Positions 1-8,602 of a stretch of DNA of 64,000 nt are shown one piece after another. Below the pieces are notes generated by a model that searched no databases, was not told the origin of the DNA, and saw nothing but the letters and a program-made list of their open reading frames with translations. Origin of the DNA: Amphritea atlantica (GTDB taxonomy: Bacteria > Pseudomonadota > Gammaproteobacteria > Pseudomonadales > Balneatricaceae); the NCBI GenBank assembly GCA_024397875.1, contig CP073344.1:1169001-1233000 (forward strand), given 5' to 3'. The stretch's first letter is position 1. Each line of letters opens with the position of its first letter. The position numbers and the translations under genes are program-made.

Positions 1-754
1 TATCTATATCGAAGTAAATCAGGGAAAAAGAAGCCTTACGTCGGGCAACCGAACTCAGCAGAATACCGGCAAGTTCACGCATCGCTCGCTGATTATTGAT
101 ACCCGTCAGAGGGTCTTTTTTAGCCAGCTCCTCCAGCTGGACAGTGCGTTCTGAAACTTTGACCTCAAGGCTATTGGCATACATCTCGGTTTTCTTCTTA
201 GCCAGTTCCAGCTCTGAAATCATGCTGGAAATATAGGTATCAAATACCAGCGTTGTATCGAAATAAAATAACTTGTCCAGGGCCTCTTTTGTCTCCACGA
301 GGACGTCAGTATCCACAACAGAGTTATCGAGCACATCAAAGAGAATCAGTTTCAGTGAACTAATCGCACTCAGATAGAGTTTCGGTTCAACCCCAATCCG
401 CTTATGGACCATACCGATACGTAACCGGTTATTGACATAAGTACTGTCGTACTGGCCTGAAAACAGATCAAGAATATACTGATGCTGAGCGCCTTTCAGC
501 CGGTTTAAGGTATCCACATCACCGATCAGTACAGCGATTTCATCGATTGCCAGCTGAGAAATATAAAATCGCTCAACAATTGAGTCGATTTGTGAGTTGA
601 TAAGCGGAAGTACGTCTTTAAGCAGTTCAAAGTGGCTGAGGGACAGTGCTGCAAGTTCCAGCCTGCTCTGAATCTCTGCATCACTAATCTTCATTTGATC
701 CAAAAGCGTTTGATGTGTCCGAAGCATCTTTTTACCCCAGCTGCTGATTTCCAT
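1..754 (-). CDS. Globin-coupled diguanylate cyclase (partial, C-terminus off window)
   Basis: Reading leftward from an ATG at 754 there is an open frame of 251 codons that leaves the window. Residues ~30-180 match a globin-coupled sensor (protoglobin) domain. The signature RIGMVHKRIG places a proximal heme histidine at residue 117. A helical linker follows (~190-212), then the beginning of a GGDEF domain (DPLTG at ~214, FDID near the edge). The catalytic GGDEF loop itself lies outside the window. In this family (DosC type) oxygen or NO bound at heme controls cyclic-di-GMP synthesis. The ATG at 754 directly follows an in-frame TGA and has AAAGGAAAG upstream; an ATG at 727 is the alternative start. 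Enzymatic activity is inferred from the family only. Confidence 0.85.
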   Translation of the reverse strand, partial: MEISSWGKKMLRTHQTLLDQMKISDAEIQSRLELAALSLSHFELLKDVLPLINSQIDSIVERFYISQLAIDEIAVLIGDVDTLNRLKGAQHQYILDLFSGQYDSTYVNNRLRIGMVHKRIGVEPKLYLSAISSLKLILFDVLDNSVVDTDVLVETKEALDKLFYFDTTLVFDTYISSMISELELAKKKTEMYANSLEVKVSERTVQLEELAKKDPLTGINNQRAMRELAGILLSSVARRKASFSLIYFDID

Positions 755-970
755 TCAACCAAGACTTTCCTTTCAGAGTCTCGAGCGGCAATAACCTGTT
801 TAATGAATACCATAGTAATTTAGTCAAGTAAAATTGCTTGATAGCAGTACTCAGGATGAGGAGCGAAAGGATTCCCTCCTCAGATTCTCTATCACCAAAT
901 CCAGATCGCTTGTGTCGAACCACGAGCGACGGCTTTTCAGCCTTTTCTAGCAAGCGAAGCGTCTAACACC

Positions 971-1027
971 TAGCTACTTCTTTGCTGTCCCTCATTCCTG
1001 GCTACTAGCGACTTCTTTGTCGTCCCC
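971..1027. repeat. Two imperfect 22-bp direct repeats, 35-bp period
   Basis: The copies are at 971-992 (TAGCTACTTCTTTGCTGTCC plus CT) and 1006-1027 (TAGCGACTTCTTTGTCGTCC plus CC). They differ at only a few positions. The second copy runs into the inverted repeat at 1024. The function is unknown; they could be paired protein-binding sites or the remains of a repeat element. Confidence 0.55.
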
Positions 1028-1051
1028 TATACGTCATTTGACGTATAGGGG
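1024..1051. repeat. Perfect 13-bp inverted repeat
   Basis: The arms are CCCCTATACGTCA and TGACGTATAGGGG, separated by TT. The symmetry is exact over 26 bases. There is no T-run on either side, so it does not look like an intrinsic terminator. It lies ~130 bases upstream of urtA, which suits an operator for a dimeric regulator. This role is inference. Confidence 0.6.
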
Positions 1052-1180
1052 TGCGTCAATCACCCCATACCTTCATTGAGCGCTATTTCTAATAATGGTT
1101 TGGTCAATAACAGATTCCCGGGATAAAAATCCGGCCCGGCCTAAAAGAATCGAAACTTAACCTCAAGAAGGGAAATAGAT

Positions 1181-2467
1181 ATGAAGATCAAACATCTGGT
1201 TTCAGGTATTGCTCTGTCTATGGGCGCCAGTGTGCTGAGTGTCAGCGCTTTGGCGGCTGATACGATCAAAGTGGGTGTGCTGCACTCTCTGTCCGGCACT
1301 ATGGCGATCAGTGAGACAACCCTGAAAGACACCGTTCTGATGATGGTTGAAGAGCAGAATAAGAAAGGCGGTCTGCTGGGCAAGAAGCTCGAAGCTGTGG
1401 TGGTTGACCCGGCGTCTAACTGGCCGCTGTTTGCTGAGAAAACCCGTGAGCTGCTGACCAAGGATGAGGTTGATGTCATTTTCGGCTGCTGGACCTCCGT
1501 TTCCCGTAAGTCTGCACTGCCGGTTCTGGAAGAACTGAACGGACTGATGTTCTACCCGGTTCAGTACGAAGGCGAAGAGTCGTCTAAAAACGTATTCTAT
1601 ACAGGTGCTGCGCCAAACCAGCAGGCGATTCCTGCGGTTGACTACCTGATGAACGATCTGGGTGTGACACGCTGGGTGCTGGCGGGGACCGACTATGTTT
1701 ATCCGCGTACCACCAATAAAATCCTCGAAGCGTACCTGAAAGCTAAAGGCGTGGCTGAAGCCGATATCATGATCAACTACACGCCGTTCGGTCATTCCGA
1801 CTGGCAGTCCATCGTCTCTGATATCAAGGGCTTCGGTGCGGCAGGTAAGAAGACCGCGGTAGTGTCTACGATTAATGGTGACGCTAACATTCCTTTCTAC
1901 AAAGAGCTGGGTAACCAGGGCATCTCTTCTGAAGATATTCCGGTGGTCGCATTCTCAGTCGGTGAGGAAGAACTGTCGGGTCTCGACACTAAACCTCTGG
2001 TGGGGCATCTGGCGGCCTGGAACTATTTCCAGAGCGTAGAGAGCGATGCTAACACGGCCTTTATCGCTAAGTGGAAAGAGTTTACCGGTAATCCTAAGCG
2101 TGTCACCAACGATCCAATGGAAGCCACCTACATCGGTTTCAAGATGTGGACTCAGGCGGTTGAAAAAGCCGGGTCGACTGATGTTGATGCGGTTGAGCAG
2201 GCGATGATCGGCCAGGAAACTGAGAACCTGACAGGCGGCATGGCGTACATGAATAAGAACCACCACCTGAGCAAGCCGGTACTGATCGGTGAAATTCAGG
2301 ATGATGGTCAGCTTGAAGTTGTCTGGGAAACTGAAGGCGTTGTTCCGGGTGATGCATGGTCTGACTTCCTGCCAGGCTCTAAGGATCTGATCGCTGACTG
2401 GACGGCTCCGACCGCTTGCGGTAACTACAACACCGTAACCAAGACCTGTTCTGGTCAGAACTATTAA
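1181..2467 (+). CDS. urtA: Urea ABC transporter substrate-binding protein UrtA
   Basis: The protein has 428 residues. A signal peptide ends at about residue 25 (cleavage after ALA), giving a periplasmic protein. The mature start, DTIKVGVLHSLSGTMAISE, is typical of UrtA within the branched-chain amino-acid (type I, Peripla_BP_5/6) binding-protein family. Further UrtA-like segments are FGCWTSVSRKSALPV and FYPVQYEGEE. It captures urea (or short-chain amides) in the periplasm for the UrtBC permeases. It is the first gene of the urt-ure block and has a good ribosome binding site. A hairpin pair follows before urtB, which may keep urtA mRNA more abundant than the rest. Confidence 0.95.
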   Translation: MKIKHLVSGIALSMGASVLSVSALAADTIKVGVLHSLSGTMAISETTLKDTVLMMVEEQNKKGGLLGKKLEAVVVDPASNWPLFAEKTRELLTKDEVDVIFGCWTSVSRKSALPVLEELNGLMFYPVQYEGEESSKNVFYTGAAPNQQAIPAVDYLMNDLGVTRWVLAGTDYVYPRTTNKILEAYLKAKGVAEADIMINYTPFGHSDWQSIVSDIKGFGAAGKKTAVVSTINGDANIPFYKELGNQGISSEDIPVVAFSVGEEELSGLDTKPLVGHLAAWNYFQSVESDANTAFIAKWKEFTGNPKRVTNDPMEATYIGFKMWTQAVEKAGSTDVDAVEQAMIGQETENLTGGMAYMNKNHHLSKPVLIGEIQDDGQLEVVWETEGVVPGDAWSDFLPGSKDLIADWTAPTACGNYNTVTKTCSGQNY

Positions 2468-2544
2468 TTAGAACTATTAAATAGAGCTTTGAATCAGAAC
2501 CCGTAATCGGGACTGGTAATCACCGGTTCCTCAGGTTTTGAAAA

Positions 2545-2566
2545 GCAGGCTTCTCAGGAAGCCTGC
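2545..2566 (+). terminator. Hairpin downstream of urtA
   Basis: GCAGGCTT and AAGCCTGC form an 8-bp stem around a 6-base loop. No T-run follows. In a transporter operon whose first gene encodes the binding protein, such a stem commonly protects the upstream mRNA or causes partial termination. That role is inferred. Confidence 0.5.
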
Positions 2567-2576
2567 GCCAGCAAAC

Positions 2577-2624
2577 GGCAAACCTATTCAGGTGTCGCAC
2601 ATTAGCCATTTAAATAGGTTTGCC
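2577..2624 (+). repeat. 12-bp inverted repeat just upstream of urtB ribosome binding site
   Basis: GGCAAACCTATT (2577-2588) is perfectly complementary to AATAGGTTTGCC (2613-2624), with a 24-base loop. It ends 14 bases before the urtB GGAG. It could form a stem in the urtA-urtB leader that influences urtB translation or mRNA processing. Confidence 0.5.
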
Positions 2625-2649
2625 AGCCCCATCCGGACGGAGAATTCCT

Positions 2650-4257
2650 GTGAGATATTTTAAAGCGATCTGCGGCTGCCTGCTGGGTTTGCTGATCAGC
2701 ACCAGCGTACTGGCAGAGTCGCCCTCTGAGGCACAGCTGCCGCTGCTAAAGGAGCTGACCGAGGTGAAACTGAGTAAGGCGTTGCCGGTACTGGAACAGC
2801 TGGAGCAGACCGACGGTGCCGATCTGTTGCCGTTGTTCAGGACTATGCTGGCCGGTAGTCTTTACTATGTAAAAGCTGACCGGCGGCTGATCGCTGAACG
2901 CGAAGAGCAGGGTGTAAGCCGATACTCTGACATGTTTACCGGCGAAGCGCTGACCGGTCTGAGCAACAAGCAGGTTAAGAAGATCAAGGTTAATAATAAG
3001 CTGCGGGGGTATCTGCGCGAAGCGATTGCCCGTATGCAACTGCATAATCCCAGTTCAGAAGTGCGCCGGGATGCCGTTCGCTCACTGTTCTCTGATCTGG
3101 ATACGAATACGATTGAGCTGATTCGTGCGGCCCGTCTCGATGAGCAGAGTCGCTCGGTTCAGGAAGTGATGGATGTTGCGCTGGCACTCTACCGTGCCCG
3201 GCATTCTCAGGAAGCGACAGAACGCTTGCAGGCTGTGAAAGCGATGCAGGAGAGTCTGGAGCCCGAGGTGCGTAATATGCTCACCACACTGGCGCAGAAT
3301 GATGATTCCCGCAGTGTACGTAAAGCGGCCCAAAGCGGGCTTGATAAAATTGCTCAGCAGTCTGAGATGTACGGTTTTATCAATCAGCTGTTTTTCGGCC
3401 TCAGCCTGGGCTCGGTGCTGCTGCTGGCGGCGATCGGGCTGGCGATCACCTTTGGCGTGATGGGCGTTATTAATATGGCTCACGGCGAGATGATCATGCT
3501 GGGGGCCTATACCACCTACGTGGTGCAGCTGATGCTGCCGAATATGATTGAATACTCCCTCTGGATCGCGGTGCCGCTGGCCTTTATGGTGTCCGGTCTG
3601 GCGGGGATTCTGATCGAACGCCTGGTGATCCGGCATCTGCATGGGCGGCCGCTGGAAACCCTGTTGGCGACCTTCGGTATCAGCCTGATATTGCAGCAAT
3701 TGGTACGTACGGTGTTCTCTCCCCTTAACCGTCAGGTGGCGACACCCGACTGGATGAGTGGCTCTATCGAGATCAATCCGCTGCTTAGTCTGACCCTGAA
3801 CCGTCTGTATATTGTCGCCTTTGCCCTGCTGGTGTTCATGATTCTGTTAATCGTGCTGAAGAAAACCTCGCTGGGCCTGAATGTACGCGCCGTGTCACAG
3901 AACCGTGATATGGCCAAAGCGATGGGTATCCGCACCGACCGGGTGGATGCGATGACCTTCGGTCTGGGATCGGGTATTGCCGGTATTGCCGGTGTGGCCC
4001 TGAGTCAGTTGACTAATGTCGGCCCGAATCTGGGGCAGGCGTATATCATCGATTCCTTTATGGTGGTGGTGTTCGGTGGGGTCGGCAACCTCTGGGGTAC
4101 GCTGGTGGCCGCCTTTACCCTGGGTATCGCCAACAAGTTTATCGAGCCGGTTACCGGAGCGGTGCTGGCCAGTATTCTGGTATTGGTATTTATCATTCTG
4201 TTTATTCAGAAACGACCTAAAGGGCTGTTTCCGCAGAAAGGGAGGGCGGCAGAATGA
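2650..4257 (+). CDS. urtB: Urea ABC transporter permease UrtB
   Basis: From the GTG at 2650 the protein has 535 residues. This start has GGAG seven bases upstream and is directly followed by a signal sequence (VRYFKAICGCLLGLL). A TTG 30 bases upstream would put unlikely residues before it. Residues ~25-240 are a soluble, HEAT-like helical domain typical of proteobacterial UrtB. Residues ~250-530 are a LivH-type multi-span permease, including the loop GLNVRAVSQNRDMAKAMGI that contacts the ATPase. It forms the urea channel with UrtC. Its stop overlaps the urtC start (ATGA). Confidence 0.93.
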   Translation: MRYFKAICGCLLGLLISTSVLAESPSEAQLPLLKELTEVKLSKALPVLEQLEQTDGADLLPLFRTMLAGSLYYVKADRRLIAEREEQGVSRYSDMFTGEALTGLSNKQVKKIKVNNKLRGYLREAIARMQLHNPSSEVRRDAVRSLFSDLDTNTIELIRAARLDEQSRSVQEVMDVALALYRARHSQEATERLQAVKAMQESLEPEVRNMLTTLAQNDDSRSVRKAAQSGLDKIAQQSEMYGFINQLFFGLSLGSVLLLAAIGLAITFGVMGVINMAHGEMIMLGAYTTYVVQLMLPNMIEYSLWIAVPLAFMVSGLAGILIERLVIRHLHGRPLETLLATFGISLILQQLVRTVFSPLNRQVATPDWMSGSIEINPLLSLTLNRLYIVAFALLVFMILLIVLKKTSLGLNVRAVSQNRDMAKAMGIRTDRVDAMTFGLGSGIAGIAGVALSQLTNVGPNLGQAYIIDSFMVVVFGGVGNLWGTLVAAFTLGIANKFIEPVTGAVLASILVLVFIILFIQKRPKGLFPQKGRAAE

Positions 4258-5456
4258 GCACCTTTATAGACAAGTTCACCCGTTTTTCCCGGCTTAACGG
4301 CGATAGCAAGGTGGCTCCTTTTGTGGTGGTCCTGCTGGCGGTGACGGTGCTGGCGTCTGCCAGTAATCTGCTGATGCCATCGGACTCGGTGTTTTATGTG
4401 TCCACCTATACCATCACCCTGTTAGGCAAGTATCTGTGTTATGCCATGCTGGCGCTGGCGGTAGATGTTATCTGGGGCTACTGCGGTATTCTCAGTCTGG
4501 GTCACGGGGCCTTCTTCGCCCTGGGTGGCTATGCCATGGGTATGTATCTGATGCGTCAGATCGGTGATCGCGGCGTCTACGGTAACCCGGAACTGCCCGA
4601 TTTTATGGTGTTTCTCAACTGGAATGAACTGCCCTGGTTCTGGCAGGGGATGGATCAGTTCTGGATCGCCATGCTGATGGTCTTGCTGGTGCCGGGTATT
4701 CTGGCGTATCTGTTTGGCTGGCTGGCGTTCCGCTCCCGGGTCACCGGCGTGTATCTGTCGATCATGACGCAGGCGCTGACCTACGCACTGCTGCTGGCGT
4801 TCTTCCGCAATGAGATGGGCTTTGGTGGCAATAACGGTCTGACCGACTTTAAAGATATTCTCGGCTTTGATCTGCAATCCGATAACACCCGGGTCTCCCT
4901 GTTCATTATTACCGCGTTGCTGTTGTGCGGCCTGCTGATACTGAGTAAGAAGATCATGCAGACCCGTTTCGGTAAGGTGATCGTGGCGATCCGCGATGGT
5001 GAAAGCCGGGCGCGCTTTATCGGTTACCGCACGGAAAACTACAAGGTCTGGCTGTTTGTCTATTCGGCGATGATTGCCGGGATTGCCGGCGCACTGTATG
5101 TGCCCCAGGTAGGCATTATCAACCCGGGCGAATTCTCCCCGATCAATTCGATTGAGATCGTTATCTGGGTGGCGGTTGGCGGTCGTGGCACCCTGATTGG
5201 CGCGATCATCGGCGCGATTCTGGTGAACTACGCGAAAACGAAATTTACCGCCATTATGCCGGATGGCTGGCTGTTTGCGCTGGGCGCGATGTTTGTACTG
5301 GTGACCCTCTATCTGCCAAAAGGTCTGATGGGACTGTTTGCCCAACTTAAAGATCAGCAACACAAAAAACAGCAGTTAAAAGGGCCGCACCTGAATTCAG
5401 ATAAAGCGGCTGTGAATATCACTGCGAATGAAACAACAGAGGAGGGCCGCGCATGA
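4254..5456 (+). CDS. urtC: Urea ABC transporter permease UrtC
   Basis: The protein has 400 residues and belongs to the LivM-type inner-membrane permeases, with about ten hydrophobic segments. The ATPase-coupling loop is VIVAIRDGESRARFIGY. The C-terminal tail (~360-400) is hydrophilic. Translation is coupled at both ends: its ATG overlaps the urtB stop, and its TGA overlaps the urtD ATG. It is the second half of the urea permease. Confidence 0.94.
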   Translation: MSTFIDKFTRFSRLNGDSKVAPFVVVLLAVTVLASASNLLMPSDSVFYVSTYTITLLGKYLCYAMLALAVDVIWGYCGILSLGHGAFFALGGYAMGMYLMRQIGDRGVYGNPELPDFMVFLNWNELPWFWQGMDQFWIAMLMVLLVPGILAYLFGWLAFRSRVTGVYLSIMTQALTYALLLAFFRNEMGFGGNNGLTDFKDILGFDLQSDNTRVSLFIITALLLCGLLILSKKIMQTRFGKVIVAIRDGESRARFIGYRTENYKVWLFVYSAMIAGIAGALYVPQVGIINPGEFSPINSIEIVIWVAVGGRGTLIGAIIGAILVNYAKTKFTAIMPDGWLFALGAMFVLVTLYLPKGLMGLFAQLKDQQHKKQQLKGPHLNSDKAAVNITANETTEEGRA

Positions 5457-6286
5457 GCTTACTCGAAACCACCCGTGAAGTGATGCGTCGGGATCAGGTC
5501 TGGCCCTTCCTGCAGGATCATGAACAGCAGGTGGATATCTCGCATCAGGTATTGCTCTATGTTGAAGGACTGAATCTCAGTTTCGATGGTTTTAAGGCAT
5601 TGAATGACCTGAACCTGTATATCAATGATGGCGAGCTGCGTTGCCTGATCGGTGCCAACGGTGCCGGTAAAACCACCCTGATGGATGTGATTACCGGTAA
5701 AACCCGGTGCGATAGCGGCATGGTGTATTTCGGTCAGTCGATCAATCTGCTGGATAAAGATGAAGCTGAGATCGCTCAGTTGGGCATCGGCCGTAAGTTT
5801 CAGAAACCGACCGTGTTTGAGGCGCACACGGTGATGGATAATCTGGAACTGTCACTGAAGAGTAATAAGTCGGTGATGCCGACGTTGCTGGCGACGCTGA
5901 CCAGTGAGGAGTATGACTTTATTGATGAAGTGCTGGAAACCATCGGCCTGAAGGGCGAGCGGATGATGCTGGCGGGCTCTCTGTCCCACGGGCAGAAGCA
6001 GTGGCTGGAGATCGGTATGCTGCTGATGGCTAACCCGCGATTATTGCTGGTGGATGAGCCGGTGGCCGGGATGACGGTGCAGGAGGGTGAACGCACCGCC
6101 GAACTGCTGACTTCACTGGCTGGCGAGCGCACCGTGGTGGTGGTCGAGCATGATATGGAGTTTGTCCGCAGTATCGCCCGCACCGTGACGGTATTGCATC
6201 AGGGGTCGGTGCTGGCCGAGGGCAGCATGGATGAGATCCAGAATAACCCCGATGTGATCGAAGTGTATCTGGGAGAAGCGCCATGA
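5453..6286 (+). CDS. urtD: Urea ABC transporter ATPase UrtD
   Basis: The protein has 277 residues and is a LivG-type ATPase. A non-conserved N-terminal extension of about 35 residues precedes the ABC domain. Walker A is GANGAGKTT, the signature is LSHGQKQWLEIG, and Walker B is LLLVDEP followed by VAGM. It pairs with UrtE to drive urea import. It overlaps urtC upstream and urtE downstream by ATGA. Confidence 0.94.
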   Translation: MSLLETTREVMRRDQVWPFLQDHEQQVDISHQVLLYVEGLNLSFDGFKALNDLNLYINDGELRCLIGANGAGKTTLMDVITGKTRCDSGMVYFGQSINLLDKDEAEIAQLGIGRKFQKPTVFEAHTVMDNLELSLKSNKSVMPTLLATLTSEEYDFIDEVLETIGLKGERMMLAGSLSHGQKQWLEIGMLLMANPRLLLVDEPVAGMTVQEGERTAELLTSLAGERTVVVVEHDMEFVRSIARTVTVLHQGSVLAEGSMDEIQNNPDVIEVYLGEAP

Positions 6287-6978
6287 TCAGTATTAAAAAT
6301 GTGAATCAGTTTTATGGTGGCACGCAGATTCTCTGGGATCTGAATCTGGATATTAAGCCGGGTTCCTGTACCTGTATTATGGGCCGCAACGGGGTGGGTA
6401 AAACCACGCTGTTGAAGTGCATTATGGGGTTACTGCCGGTCAGCAGTGGTGAGATTCTGCTGGAGGGCGAAGCGCTGCAGAAGAAAAAAGCGGAGTATCG
6501 TGCACCTTCCGGTATCGGTTATGTCCCGCAGGGGCGGGATATCTTCCCGTTGCTGACAGTGGAAGAGAATCTCAAGGTGGGGCTGCCAATCCGTAAGGAT
6601 GGTGCAAAAGAGATTCCGGAAAAGATCTTCGAGCTGTTTCCGGTATTGAAAGAGATGCTGCAGCGTCGTGGTGGTGACCTCTCCGGCGGTCAGCAACAGC
6701 AACTGGCGATTGGCCGGGCGCTGGTGCTGGAACCGAAAGTACTGATTCTGGATGAACCGAACGAAGGTATTCAGCCGAATATTGTTAAACAGATAGGAGA
6801 TGTTATTCTGAAGCTCAATAAGGAGGAGGGGCTGACGGTGATTCTGATCGAGCAGAAGCTGGGCTTCGCTCGCCGGGTTGGCGAGGAGTTTCGCTTAATG
6901 GAGCGCGGTCGGGTGGTCGCCAGCGACCGGATGGATAACCTGAGTGAGGAGCTGATCCGCCAGTATCTGGCGGTGTAA
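6283..6978 (+). CDS. urtE: Urea ABC transporter ATPase UrtE
   Basis: The protein has 231 residues and is a LivF-type ATPase. Walker A is GRNGVGKTT, the signature is LSGGQQQQLAIGRAL, and Walker B is VLILDEPNEGIQP; the EGIQP tail is typical of UrtE. It completes the five-part transporter. Only three bases separate its stop from ureD, so uptake and hydrolysis genes are almost certainly co-transcribed. Confidence 0.94.
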   Translation: MISIKNVNQFYGGTQILWDLNLDIKPGSCTCIMGRNGVGKTTLLKCIMGLLPVSSGEILLEGEALQKKKAEYRAPSGIGYVPQGRDIFPLLTVEENLKVGLPIRKDGAKEIPEKIFELFPVLKEMLQRRGGDLSGGQQQQLAIGRALVLEPKVLILDEPNEGIQPNIVKQIGDVILKLNKEEGLTVILIEQKLGFARRVGEEFRLMERGRVVASDRMDNLSEELIRQYLAV

Positions 6979-6981
6979 ATT

Positions 6982-7896
6982 ATGACCAGCCTGTCTCAAC
7001 CGCCACAACGCTTACCGGAAACGCCACAGCAGAAGGCGGCTCTGGCCTGGAACGCCGAACTGTATTTGCAGTTTGGCCGCACGGCCCGGGGCTCGGTACT
7101 ACAACGCGCTGAACATCAGGGGCCACTCTATGTGCAGAAAGCGTTTTATCCCGAAGGGCCGGATCTGGCCCAGGTCTACCTGTTACACCCTCCCGGCGGC
7201 CTGGTATCGGGCGACCGTCTGCAGATCACTGTCGATTGCAATGACGACAGCCACGCACTACTGACCACACCAGGCGCGGGCCGGGTTTACCGGGCGCGAC
7301 CGGATCGTAGCCTGCAGCACCAGACCAATACTCTTAATGCTGGCCGCGGCAGCTCTATCGAGTGGCTGCCGCTGGAAACGATTCTTTATCCTGATGCCTG
7401 CACACGACTGGATACCCATGTAAATCTGGCGGATAACGCCCGCTTCATTGGCTGGGAGATCACCAGTCTCGGGATGCCCAATCAGAATCTGCCGTTTGCG
7501 ACCGGCAATCTTTCCCAGACCCTGCAGATCAACCGTAATGAACGGATTTTGCTGCGCGAACGGCTGCAGATAGATGACCGGAGCCGGGCGTTACTGCAGG
7601 GCAGTGCCGGGTTGCGGGGTAATCCGGTGACCGGTCTGATGGTGGCCGGACCATTTACCATGGCCGACACACAAACCACAGAACCGCTGATTGATGCACT
7701 GATACAACAACTGCGTCAGCTGACCGATGACTGTGATGCGCTGGCGGCGGTGAGCCTGACCGGTGAGTTCATAACGATTCGCTATCTGGGTAACCAGACC
7801 GATCAGGCGATGAAACTGTTTATTCGTTGCTGGCAGGCGATCCGGCCCCGGCTACTCGGGCGCGAGGCGTGCGAGCCCCGTATCTGGGCGACCTGA
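6982..7896 (+). CDS. ureD: Urease accessory protein UreD (UreH)
   Basis: The protein has 304 residues. It contains the family blocks LLHPPGGLVSGDRL (with the conserved PGG and GD), TPGAGRVYRA and SIEWLPLETILYPDA. UreD is the scaffold that binds apo-urease and, with UreF and UreG, delivers nickel to the active site in the cytoplasm. It is the first gene of the urease cluster and follows urtE without a promoter gap. Confidence 0.93.
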   Translation: MTSLSQPPQRLPETPQQKAALAWNAELYLQFGRTARGSVLQRAEHQGPLYVQKAFYPEGPDLAQVYLLHPPGGLVSGDRLQITVDCNDDSHALLTTPGAGRVYRARPDRSLQHQTNTLNAGRGSSIEWLPLETILYPDACTRLDTHVNLADNARFIGWEITSLGMPNQNLPFATGNLSQTLQINRNERILLRERLQIDDRSRALLQGSAGLRGNPVTGLMVAGPFTMADTQTTEPLIDALIQQLRQLTDDCDALAAVSLTGEFITIRYLGNQTDQAMKLFIRCWQAIRPRLLGREACEPRIWAT

Positions 7897-7960
7897 ACAG
7901 GCAACTGAATCTTAACAGCGCTCATCCTGTGAGCGCGAAGAACGAGATAAGGGATAGAGT

Positions 7961-8263
7961 ATGGAACTGCTTCCAAGAGAGAAAGACAAACTACTGGTTT
8001 TTACCGCAGCCCTGCTGGCCGAACGTCGCCTTAACCGGGGCCTTAAACTGAACTACCCGGAAGCGATGGCCTATCTGACCATGGAGATCATGGAGGGCGC
8101 CCGGGACGGTAAGACCGTTGCCGAGCTGATGGGCTATGGCAAAACCCTGTTGAGTGCAGACCAGGTGATGCCGGGCGTGGTTGAGCTGATCCATGAAGTT
8201 CAGGTGGAAGCCACCTTCCCCGATGGCACCAAGCTGGTGACTGTCCATAACCCGATTTGCTGA
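7961..8263 (+). CDS. ureA: Urease subunit gamma UreA
   Basis: The protein has 100 residues, the standard length for a separate gamma subunit. It begins [20 protein letters not shown] and ends with the conserved [19 protein letters not shown] ribosome binding region precedes the ATG. The 64-base gap after ureD is the largest break in the early cluster but shows no terminator. It assembles with UreB and UreC as the structural enzyme. Confidence 0.96.
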   Translation: MELLPREKDKLLVFTAALLAERRLNRGLKLNYPEAMAYLTMEIMEGARDGKTVAELMGYGKTLLSADQVMPGVVELIHEVQVEATFPDGTKLVTVHNPIC

Positions 8264-8275
8264 GAGGACAACACT

Positions 8276-8602
8276 ATGATTCCCGGAGAGATTCAGCCTG
8301 GCAAGGGCGATATCCAGCTAAACGAGGGACGTAAAACCATCACCCTGCGGGTGGAAAACCGCGGTGATCGTCCGGTGCAGATCGGCTCCCACTACCATTT
8401 TTTTGAGGTTAATCCCGCGCTGGAGTTTGAGCGTGACAAAGCCCGCGGCTATCGTCTGAATATCGCCTCCGGTACGGCGGTTCGCTTTGAACCGGGGCAG
8501 GGACGCGAAGTCGAGCTGGTGGAGTATGCCGGCAGTCGCACCGTGTATGGTTTTCGTGGTGAGGTGATGGGTCAACTGGATGCCGGGGAGGATACCGTAT
8601 GA
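8276..8602 (+). CDS. ureB: Urease subunit beta UreB
   Basis: The protein has 108 residues. Conserved blocks include [30 protein letters not shown] and [15 protein letters not shown]. It is the beta subunit of the (UreABC)3 enzyme. Its stop overlaps the ureC start by four bases, so the two are translationally coupled. Confidence 0.96.
   Translation: MIPGEIQPGKGDIQLNEGRKTITLRVENRGDRPVQIGSHYHFFEVNPALEFERDKARGYRLNIASGTAVRFEPGQGREVELVEYAGSRTVYGFRGEVMGQLDAGEDTV

Larger units (their letters stand above)
755..1180. other. Intergenic region between diguanylate cyclase and urtA
   Basis: This 426-base stretch separates two divergent genes and should carry both promoters. No convincing coding frame is present. 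It holds a pair of imperfect direct repeats and a perfect inverted repeat, described separately. The urtA ribosome binding site AAGAAGGGA lies about 9 bases before its ATG. I found no clear sigma-54 (GG/GC) promoter, although urea uptake is often under nitrogen control. Confidence 0.6.

Noticed and set aside
732..953. Minus-strand frame of 73 codons next to the globin cyclase
   Set aside because: It overlaps the cyclase 5' end region in another frame, has low-complexity residues and no recognisable family; more likely non-coding.
1060..1180. Sigma-54 promoter for urtA
   Set aside because: Expected for a nitrogen-regulated operon, but no TGGC-N8-TTGC-like pair could be found in this interval.
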